NCBI GenBank assembly: GCA_964030785.1
Contig: OZ034971.1
Coordinates: 43,106,804-43,170,803 of the forward strand
DNA length: 64,000 nucleotides
From: Siderastrea siderea
Taxonomy: Eukaryota > Cnidaria > Anthozoa > Scleractinia > Rhizangiidae
Direction of reading: 5' to 3'
Positions 55,520 through 64,000 of the stretch are shown piece by piece (the stretch's first letter is position 1; each line of letters starts with the position of its first letter). The translations under genes and the position numbers were made by a program. The notes beneath the pieces are model-generated. The model worked only from the letters and a program-made list of their open reading frames with translations. It was not told the origin of the DNA and did no database searches.

Positions 55520-56741
55520 ACAAAAGAGTCTACATTACTTTGGTACTTTTGTAGAGTGTTGTTTGAGTCAACCACAGATAGTGAGACAGAGCCATCACCA
55601 TGGACCTCCTCTGTTACCTCAAGCATTGGTTCCCCACAATGCCCCATCATTTTTTCAAGTTGCTTTCGAGGAGAATAATCATCTAGTTCTCTTAAACAAG
55701 CATCCTTGACAATTTCCTTCTCAAGTCCAAATTTCTCTGTGACATCTCCTTCCAACAATTGTCTCATAGTGCAGTAGTGAAACTCATCTTCACTGTTTTT
55801 GTCAGGAACAGGAGGAGGCACTCGAGCTAATGGTTTGCCTTTCCAGCCATTTTCTAAGATCTCTGCATTTTCTGTTAACTTATGGAAAGAACACATATCT
55901 CTCTTCCCTTCCGTGCACCCATTTCGTATCCCCTCGCATCCATTGTCATATACATAATAAATTGTTCTTGGAAGAATGTCTGTACGTACGTAAAATATTC
56001 TCTTCCAGCACATTTAGAAAGCATTGTTGGAGAGTTTGCATTCAAACACTTTGACATGAAGTCGTCATCGAAAAAGAACTGATGATGAAGATCATAGCTA
56101 GGAGTTCTAGAGTGAATTGAAGTACCCATACATGGCTTACCATCATAACGACTGCATACATCATGTGCACATTTTTTGGCAGCCTTCTCAGACCTCTCTG
56201 ACAGTACTCTATTAACGTCCTCCCTACTTATATCGTGAAGAGCGGCTTTGCCAGCTTCAGTGAGAATGGAGTCCTGTCCATACTGTATCGGAATTGAGCG
56301 TCCATCTCCTAAACATTCATTCAAAGAGCGCATCACTTTCTCTGCCACATGAGTTGCCGAGTCTCCTGAGATTGAAAAAAAAGGAAACAAGTGTGAGTCA
56401 CAATCCTTCCAGACTGAAATATCCTTTTTGAAAGGAATTTGCATTACTTTTACCCACAAGTGCAAAACTGACACTAAAATACTGAGCGAAGCAAAAACAC
56501 CAAGAACTGAATGTGATTGTTTTCACAAACTGCTAGCAGAAAAACTAGAAGAATGTTTCTTTATATTACTTTTAACGTCATCCCAGATATTAAAAAAGAC
56601 AAAATGCTAGCTGGTGCATAGTGAAATCGACTTTGAAGGTGTAGCCCATTAATCATGAAGCTCTCAGCAAGGCGAAGCTGTGTGATTCGTTCATGGCTGG
56701 AAACACCAGGCCCAGCATCAGAGGTCTGAATGTCGATAGGT

Positions 56742-56994
56742 CTAGACAAATAATTCAGAGATTATGAATCTGACTATGAAGATACATTTAATTAATTTTA
56801 TAAGTCAAACTCTGAATGAAAGCCTTGAGCTCTTAATGAGACAATGCAAATGAACAGTTATTAAAGAATACAGTTATGAAAAAATAAATGCAGTACTCTT
56901 ACTTTATTTAATTTCCTCCTTGTATTAATATTTTCGTGTAAGTGCAAGAGTACATTAAAGGTTGTTGTTGTTGTAATGTTAATTTTGTATAACA
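56742..56994. other. No feature recognised
   Basis: AT-rich sequence upstream of the DDE-like exon; earlier exons of that gene should lie here or beyond but none could be defined. Confidence 0.45.
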
Positions 56995-57272
56995 GAAAAC
57001 GGCAGCCTTGTTGTTGCAGCAAGTGTTGCTAAACCTATAATAGTAAAACTGAAGGGACTAAAGTGCCAAGAAATACTTGCTTTTGGATATAACCTCAATA
57101 GGAAAGATATCAAAGCATGCAAAGACATTATGCATATGGTTCAACAACATTAACAGATCTATTGATAAAAGGTAAACCATATATACATGAACCTGTGCAT
57201 GGGAAGGCCAAGATAAAGACGCAATTCTTTGCAAAAAGCAACAGCCGTACTGTTCTTCTGGACAATTTCGAG
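56995..57272 (+). pseudogene. Plus-strand coding remnant of unknown family
   Basis: After a possible acceptor (AACAG) the frame reads GSLVVAASVAKPIIVKLKGL then ILAFGYNLNRKDIKACKD to a TAA near 57151. One frame over it continues LTDLLIKGKPYIHEPVHGKA and FFAKSNSRTVLLDNFE to a TGA near 57271. Codon use and composition look coding. The break is a frameshift. The remnant ends exactly where the GATATC-rich block begins. Confidence 0.45.
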
Positions 57273-57830
57273 TGAGGTGCGGTATTGCAGAATATCAAAA
57301 TATCAAATCTTCTTATCATTTTCGATAAATCAAATATTTTTTTATACATTTCTTCTATTTTTTCTTGATAATATCATGATATTTTGAGAGTGATACAAGG
57401 CTATGATATTTTGATATTCTCCAGTGCAGAAGATATCAGAATATCATGATATTATCAAAATCTCATGATATTCTTAAAATATCAGAAAGTCTCTCAAGAT
57501 ATCAAGTGTTTGAGAAGAAGTCTATATCTCTTATAGGGTTTGATATTTTGATATATCATGATATTATCAAAATATCAAAGAGAGTATCAAAATCTCAAGA
57601 GTCTGATAAGAAGACTATATCTCTGATAGGGTTTGATATTTTGATATATCATGATATCAAAATCTCATGATATTATCAAAATATCAAAGAGAGTATCAAA
57701 ATCTCAAGAGTTTTCTAAGAAGACTATATCTCTGATGGGGTTTGACATTTTGATATATCATGATGTTATGAAAATATCATGATATTCTTAAAATATTAGA
57801 GACAGTATCAAAACTCTCAAAAGTTTGATC
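57273..57830. repeat. GATATC-rich satellite-like block, copy 1
   Basis: Built from TGATATTTTGATAT, ATCATGATATTATCAAAATA and TATCTCTGATAGGGTTTGAT units. Begins GGTGCGGTATTGCAGAATAT, shared with copy 2 at 59876. Confidence 0.85.
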
Positions 57831-58285
57831 TGTGATTATTTATTGGCTCATGGATGAAAGAACGAGGTATATTCACTACACTTTTTGTGAAACAAAACAT
57901 GTATTTTTTGAACAATTAAAAGTTAAACAAAATGAAAATGTTGAAATCTATATCAATGGAAAAATTTGTGAAGACTTATATATATCATGCAACTAGAGAT
58001 GCGAAAACTTTTGACTGCTCTTATATACACTTATAACAAATTTTAAAAAGTTGAACAAAATGGAACTAAATGAAATGTAAAAATTTTAACTATACTTATA
58101 TACACTTATTACAGAATCTAAAAAGTTGAAGAAAATGACAATAATCTAATCCTTATCAATGGAAAAAATTTGAAATTGTAAAACTGATTGTAAAGTGAAA
58201 TTTAATTAAATATGAAATTGTTAACGTGATTGTTTATTACTGAAATTTGAAATGTCTGTATAATAGTTTATGGAACCAAAATGAT

Positions 58286-59057
58286 CTAGCAAAAGGACTG
58301 ATTGTATTGTTCGTCCGTAACATTAACCTTTCTGAGCTTGTTTCTCGCCTCGGTTGTCATGTCCTCGAGTGGCCTCTTCCTTAAAACACAGCTTTCGCGC
58401 GACCTGTTGTTGGGGCTACGTACAATTTCACCAAGTCCTAAGCCTTCCATACACTTAAGAAAGTTCTCCGCTGCTGTTGTTGGGTAGCGATTTGTGCTAT
58501 TGGGCAGTGGAGTGACTGCTGGCATAAGATGCCGGCCGGAAACATCACTGGCTTTTATTTTAGCTCCTTTGTAGAGCAAAACCTTTTTAACATATTTTGC
58601 GTGGCAGTCAGTCAGTGTTTCCTGTTGGAAATGCTCTAGGGGCGCCTCTTGTGGTTGAGACTCTACTTCTTGAGCTTGTGATGTACTTGCTGGAGGGACA
58701 GATTCTTGAAGTTTTTCCTCAGGTGGCATCATGGCAAATTTTGTGTCGACGACATAATTCATAACAGCAATGGCTTGAAGTGCAGATTGTTTGGAGATAA
58801 TTGGTGAAATCTCCGCTTGTGTATGGTTGTCATCGGCAACTCTTTCAATCTCTTGATAAGCAGCTGTAATGGCCGTATCTAAAACATGCACAATCATACA
58901 CACACGAGCCATTTGGCCGATTGCTTTTGCAATAATTCCGCGTCGATTTTCGTCATGTTTGATCGCAAGTTTTCTGCTCTTCAGCTCGTCGTGATATTGC
59001 CTGAACAGCTCGAATTGATGACTTGATACTTTCATGTGTTTCAACAGCTGTTTTTTG
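58286..59057 (-). CDS. DUF3987-like C-terminal exon
   Basis: Terminal exon from the acceptor TCATTACAG (59066-59058) to the stop at 58286. Diagnostic stretch: [20 protein letters not shown], then [20 protein letters not shown] and [20 protein letters not shown], which fits the helical C-terminus of DUF3987 proteins found in cnidarian and mollusc transposon-like genes. The rest is a Gln/Pro/Glu linker and a basic end ([20 protein letters not shown]). AATAAA at 58232-58237 on the minus strand could serve polyadenylation. Upstream exons not found. Confidence 0.55.
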
Positions 59058-59488
59058 CTGTAATGACACATGAATATGCTTCAAAGGGAAACACTTCAGC
59101 TGCAAACTGCGCGGACGAACTGACATTCTTCGTTTGTGATGAGTTCCGCCATTAATAGAGCTGTAACTATGAGAATCTGTGTTCCTTTTGGTCAGCTGCA
59201 AGATACTGAATGGTATATACTTCATGTATCCCTAATGATAATATATCAATCCCTAAAAATAGGATATTAATTTGCGATTTAGACGGCCAGTGTATATAAA
59301 CACTGATGTGTTGTATTTCCTTGAATTCACACGTATTGCAATGAAGTTTTTTACATTCTTGCGAAACCTCGTTTCTTTAATACGTGTATTTCGACAATCC
59401 ATGCTTCTATACATGAAGTAGCTACCGGAAACACGTGTTGTCGTTTGCCGCTTTGATTGTTCCTTTGATCTTCACGATGCCCACGATG

Positions 59489-59878
59489 TCGGGTATCATT
59501 GAACTGGAAAACGAGGCAAATGAATTCAGCGCATTTCTGAAAAAGTTTCTCTTGAAGAAAAGCTCGAGAATTTCCAGTCAAACGGTTTGAAGCGAATTGA
59601 ACATCTTCAAGACATCCAAGAGAAGGATATTGGTGTGTTAGGTTTGACAGTATTTGAATGGAGACGACTTCAACGAGAAATTACCACTTGGAATACAAAA
59701 GAGAAGGAGAAGAGTGGGAGCACTCAAAGAAATGGTGCTGCATTCAGAACTTCATCGGCTTCAACAGTTGTAACCCTGCCAAAATCATTCAAGAATTTCT
59801 TTCAAACACGGGATGGACAAGGGAATGTAGTGGTGTCCATGGAAGCACTAAAGAAAAAGTTCAAAAATCTCACTAAGG
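59489..59878 (+). pseudogene. SAM-domain-like coding segment with a 1-bp frameshift
   Basis: Starts ATG at about 59489 (MSGIIELENEANEFSAFLKK). The frame shifts by one base in the T-run near 59549 and continues SLEEKLENFQSNGLKRIEHL, QDIQEKDIGVLGLTVFEWRR and LQREITTW, a five-helix SAM-like pattern. It then runs FKNFFQTRDGQGNVVVSMEA and LKKKFKNLTK up to 59878, where the second GATATC block begins. No stop of its own is reached before the repeat. Confidence 0.5.
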
Positions 59879-60525
59879 TGCGGGATTGCAGAATATCAAA
59901 ATATCAGAAAGCTTCTGATATTATCATTCTCTCTCGATATCTTGATATTTTGATATTATCATGATATTATCAAATCCTGATATCATCATGGTATCTTGAT
60001 ATCATCATGATATTTTGATATTCTCATGATATTATCAAATCTTGATATCATCATGATATTTTGATATCCTCATGATATTTTGATATTATCACAAAATATC
60101 AGAAAGCTTCTGATATTATCATTCTCTCTCGATATCTTCATATTTTGATATTATCATGATATTATCAAATCTTGATATCATCATGATATTTTGATATCCT
60201 CATGATATTTTGATATTATCACAAAATATCAGAAAGCTTCTGATATTATCATTCTCTCTCGATATCTTCATATTTTGATATTATCATGATATTATCAAAT
60301 CTTGATATCATCATGGTATCTTGATATCGTCATGATATTTTGATATTATCATGATATTATCAAATCTTGATATCATCATGATATTTTGATATTATCATGA
60401 TATCAAATCTTGATATCATCATGATATTTTGACATCCTCATGATATTTTGATATTATCATGATATTATCAAATCTTGATATCATCATGTTATCTTGATAT
60501 CATGTTGATATTTTGATATTATATT
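59876..60525. repeat. GATATC-rich satellite-like block, copy 2
   Basis: Begins GGTGCGGGATTGCAGAATAT as in copy 1, then near-tandem units of TTGATATCATCATGATATTT and a roughly 120-bp higher-order unit repeated at about 59905, 60095 and 60215 (CAGAAAGCTTCTGATATTAT). Confidence 0.88.
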
Positions 60526-61016
60526 TCGTTCTTTATCCATGAGCCGAAACAAGCACACTACACATGAATATATCTCGTTCTTTAATCCATGAACCGAAAC
60601 AAGCACGCTACTCATGAATATATTTCGTTCTTTAATCCATGAACCCGAAACAAGCACACTAGACATAAATATATCTTGTTCTTTAAATATCCGCAAACCG
60701 AAACAAGCATGCTTCTCATGAATATATTTCGTTCTTTAATTCATGAACCGAAACAAGCACGCTACTCATGAATATATTTCGTTCTTACTACACATATATC
60801 TCGTTTTTTTATCCACAAACCGAAACAAGCACGCTACTCATAATTATATTTCGTTCTTTAATCCATGAACCGAAACAAGCACGCTACTCATGAATATATT
60901 TCGTTCTTACTACACATGAATATATTTCGTTCTTTATCCATGAGCCGAAACAAGCACACTACACATGAATATATTTCGTTCTTTAATCCATGAACCGAAA
61001 CAAGCACGCTACTTAA
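60526..61016. repeat. Minisatellite, about 48-50 bp unit, 9-10 copies
   Basis: Unit: ATATATTTCGTTCTTTAATC, then CATGAACCGAAACAAGCACG and CTACTCATGA. Some units are truncated (near 60785 and 60905). Directly follows the GATATC block. Confidence 0.92.
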
Positions 61017-61233
61017 CAATGTTTATTCAACTTAAATATGAAAACCGGTTGTAATTTTATGATAAACAGTATGTATCATACCGTCACTATTCTTCTTGCT
61101 GTTCTTGTTCAAGCGGATCGCGTATGTGTGAGTGATACAACAGTTTCAACATTGTTCATTTCACTTCATTATCAATCAATCGAATTAACAATTGAAACAC
61201 ATTTGTCAGTATTGAATTTAATCCTTCTTAATG

Positions 61234-63010
61234 TCACATCAGTTTTTTCTTTTTCAACTCATCCTCCAAGTCCCTGTTGAAGCAATCGTTTACAAACCAA
61301 AACAAAACATTTCTCTTGTGCTGGGTCATCTTCCTTGTAAGTTCAAAGTACTGATTTAATCTTCGAAAGCCCTGTTCGCAAGATTCCGTATTCACACCCT
61401 TGATTTCTTCAAACATTGGCAAATGTGGATGATACAAACAGTTCGGATTGTCCGGTGGCATACACACATCCTCAGTGTGTTTGGAAACATGAAATATGTC
61501 AACTAAAAACTTCACGTTCTCCATTAACAGCTTTGCACCCGCACTTCCATTTTTAGCTTGATTCTTTAGAAATGGCACCAAGCCACACGCTCTGTCGTAC
61601 CCCAAGTATTTTAGGCGCTTAAACTGTTCTAAATCAGCACAGAATGTTCTAAGAATAAAGAGAAACACCTGCGTGTACGATTCACTCGTGAACATTTCGG
61701 TCATGCCGACTATTAACCCACAAGGTCGAATGAGAGCCAGCATGCCAGCTGTAGTTTGAAAGAAAAGCGAAATGTTTTCTTTTTTTTTACAACCTTTTGA
61801 ACTTTGCTGATCGAGGCATAGCTCTTCAGGAATCAGATCTGCCTCTGCCCTGGCTGAATGAAATTCTGGTGGAACACAAACGTCTGATGCTGTTTCCCCA
61901 TTGTGTGACTGATGACTCGTGCAGAATTTCGAAGGCTTCTGGTTCTTACCCCCGGGAAGTGGAGAATTTGGACAGCATTTGTAAACTTGCGGCAAGTCTT
62001 TCCTTATTTTCACTATTTCCATTGGCAGGGCACATTTTGATCTTTTCAGGTATTCATTTCCGTCGACAGTGACGTATCCTTCTGAGCAACCCGGAGTTTT
62101 GCAAGTGTGTGTAACCCACTCATTCGTTGATACACAAATATGTTCCCACATTACCTTGCATAGATCTTCGGTGTTTAAACGTTTACCGCTGTTAGAGTAT
62201 TCACACTTTAAGTCAGTGTCTGCCAACTTGCCTTTGCTGCTGAAATAGTTTACTACTATCCAAAGGAAGAAAGCGTCATTTACTTGTTGTTCATTCAATT
62301 CCCACTCTTCATCATTTGTACGGGCAAACTCTTGGAGCTCAGTCAGCCACAGGCTGTCGCTTTCCTTAAATTTCAAATTGTAAACTTTAGCACGAGATTG
62401 AAAGGTTGCTCCAGAGACCCAAACGTTACAAGCAATGTCTTTCAGCAGTTCTGTATGAAACACAGTCTTTGCTGACACCTGAAAGTACTCTTTTTTCTCA
62501 ACTTGCACATCGCTGTAAATTCTGCAATCTCCAGTAGTCATCTTATAGTTTGGAAAGTACCTCATTTTACAGTTCTCACACTGACCATGAAACAGTGCTC
62601 CAACATAAGTACCTTGCATCGTGTAAACTAAAGGGAACGATGGTCTGCTGTCAATGTTGATCTTTTTTCCACAGCATTGTGTCTTCGTAGGTAGCAATAT
62701 AACGGGCTTAAACGCACTTTTCCCGCTTTTCTTAAACAATCGCGAATACAAATCGCGCTTTAACAATAAAGGATACTTGGTGTGTACCACTTTGAAAACG
62801 GTTCTGCAGTTTGTTTTCTCCGTGAAAGGTAAATGTTTTGGATTTTTTCTTTCGCCATCATTGAGGCACACTTTCATTAAACTGGCATTTTCTTCCTTTG
62901 GTTGGCTGCGCACAAATTCTGCCACTAGCTCAAATCTGTTTGGTGTTCCCTCAGGAAAATGGCTCACAGCAAACAAAAACGAGTTGAATTCTTCGTGATC
63001 CACAACTATC
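61234..63010 (-). CDS. KDZ-like transposase exon (CxC-type cysteine clusters)
   Basis: About 590 codons in one exon, to a stop after [11 protein letters not shown]. No ATG is available at the 5' end; GCGATAG at about 63005 could be the acceptor. Cysteine-cluster segment: [25 protein letters not shown] (about residues 110-150); second cluster [28 protein letters not shown]. Catalytic-type core: [25 protein letters not shown] would hold the first acidic residues (visible as [13 protein letters not shown]), then [26 protein letters not shown] and [20 protein letters not shown] with a terminal FWFVND. This order matches KDZ (Kyakuja-Dileera-Zisupton) transposases and the related C-terminus of HMG-domain-containing protein 3-like proteins. 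No HMG box here. Confidence 0.65.
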
Positions 63011-64000
63011 GCACACAGCTTTCTCTAGCATTGAATTTCTCATAAACTGTCAAAGCCATTGAGTATCGATAACTAGACTTCTTAAAAAACAATTTCCCTA
63101 TGGATCATTTATTCAAATTTCTGCTAAATTACCGGACTGCCGACACTGAACGATTAATTAGTATTAACATTGTTAACTTAATGGTATTAATAACACATCT
63201 TTTTTATTCGCAAACAACAAATAGCGATTCCTTCACTGAAGGTTTTTTAAATACACTATGAAATTATTGAGGTCGGTTTAAGAAACTTTTCCCAGAGAAA
63301 AGTTACAGAATAATTTCATCAATGCAGCGACTTCAATAACTTAAAGCGGTAGCGGTAAAGCGCGCACAAATAAAGCATCATGTGCCGACAAAACGCGGCA
63401 ATTTCTCCGCCTTTAGATCTTTATTAACAAAAGGATAAAGCAAGTATAAGAATAACCCTGCGCGTGCTAACTGTTTTACTTGCGCCTAATTTGACGTCAC
63501 TAAACGATAATGAATTATGAAAAAAATACTAAACAACAATCAATTCAACATAATAGATTAAGAAAAACAGTTGTGGTATCCCGAGTGGAAACGATAAGTA
63601 AACAATAACCAGTTTACCATCAAACTGCGTTCATTTCACACAGAAGCTGCAAAAATCAAAGGTAAAACACCGTAACCTACATGTGAAAGTTTTCTTTCTT
63701 TTGTTTATTGTTACCATGTTATTTGTCAAAATTTTATTACCAAGGAATCATTGTGAAGAGAATCATCTCACGTTTGAGTATAAATTTGACATAAATGCAA
63801 AACATTTTATTCCTTTGTTCATTTTCCCCTCTCATTGGTTTAAATTTTATTACAAATCATCAATAGATCCGACTAATGTTACCTAAAAACCTTCACTTTG
63901 AAGTACTATTGCTTGAGTGTGTATTGCTTTGCGTTCAAACATTCGTGTTTCACCGTACGGTTTCATTTTTTTTCTAACAATGTCGCTGCTTCACAAGCTA
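63011..64000. other. No gene recognised
   Basis: AT-rich upstream flank of the KDZ-like exon. A 67-codon hydrophobic ORF at 63683-63886 has no supporting evidence. Confidence 0.5.

Larger units (their letters stand above)
51141..56741 (-). pseudogene. DDE-like / SAP-like / ubiquitin-hydrolase-like peptidase gene, interrupted by a transposon
   Basis: Exons on the minus strand: 56741-56612; 56365-55526 with continuation 53088-52252 after the inserted element; 51981-51814; 51658-51494; 51339-51141 (stop). Joins 52252/51981, 51814/51658 and 51494/51339 are in phase. Parts in order: IQTSDAGPGVSSHERI and THVAEKVMRSLNECLGDGR (DDE-transposase-like D and E); CTEGKRDMCSFHKL; a SAP-like helix-turn-helix (LHLYMMHQMGLSKSQCEAKG, TKAKKIEDIKKHF); then a USP-like peptidase with Cys box LTNTCPIDNYLTIFFVL, CSSPACPG, SLGQIVPGAPHYLGVV and His box NGQHYRGAVKRGDQAWYSYD. 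Breaks: frame change near 56015, a CT in place of the expected GT donor at 56610, and the 2.43 kb insertion. The 5' exons were not found. Confidence 0.7.

Noticed and set aside
62654..62998. 114-codon plus-strand ORF
   Set aside because: Antisense to the KDZ-like exon, which has clear family motifs.
63683..63886. Small hydrophobic protein gene
   Set aside because: One 67-codon AT-rich ORF with no promoter, splice or homology support.

Overview
The window looks like animal genomic DNA from an anthozoan cnidarian, probably a coral or sea anemone. It is about 60% AT, has spliceosomal introns (GT..AG with matching phases), no operons, and is packed with transposable elements. The coding families point the same way: Ngaro-type tyrosine-recombinase retrotransposon, BEL/Pao, CR1/L2-group LINEs, Helentron with OTU protease, Mutator-like transposase, KDZ-like transposase, DUF3987-like protein and P2X7-C-terminal-like protein. 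The species is an inference; no rRNA, tRNA or housekeeping gene was recognised.

Layout. 1-7,440: a CR1/L2-group LINE split by a 6 kb fold-back DNA element. That element is flanked by TTAA, has inverted arms of about 1.55 kb, and carries two further nested elements. 9,490-13,420: a 5'-truncated BEL/Pao element on the minus strand, with 3' LTR and polypurine tract. 13,650-17,410: a multi-exon transposase-like gene (+). 17,800-18,330: a TTAA-flanked MITE. 19,180-21,080: a P2X7-C-terminal-like gene (-) with internal stops, next to a LINE at 21,080-23,305. 24,089-25,003: a hAT-like element. 27,100-28,130: a Mutator-like transposase pseudogene. 28,750-30,130: a strongly C-poor strand. 30,864-31,450: another TTAA element. 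32,520-34,018: Helentron remnant. 34,040-37,510: second BEL/Pao remnant containing a truncated copy of the first LINE family. 38,280-43,680: minisatellites and hairpin MITEs. 44,180-48,720: a complete-looking Ngaro element with A1/B1-A2-B2 split direct repeats and three open ORFs. 49,590-50,430: dense short repeats.

51,141-56,741 (-): a gene joining a DDE-like segment, a SAP-like segment and a ubiquitin-hydrolase-like cysteine peptidase. It is interrupted by a 2.43 kb element with 16-bp terminal inverted repeats and a 6-bp target duplication, which carries its own spliced gene of unknown function. 56,995-61,020: coding remnants and a DUF3987-like terminal exon between two GATATC-rich satellites. 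61,234-63,010: a KDZ-like transposase exon.

Most genes here are transposon genes rather than a host pathway. The clearest biology is a nesting record. Four insertions can be checked against an empty site, either an uninterrupted ORF (509-6507, 53089-55519) or the other arm of a palindrome (1331-1719, 3436-5014). The best candidate for something undescribed is the 53,089-55,519 element with its uncharacterised cargo gene, inside the DDE/SAP/peptidase gene.
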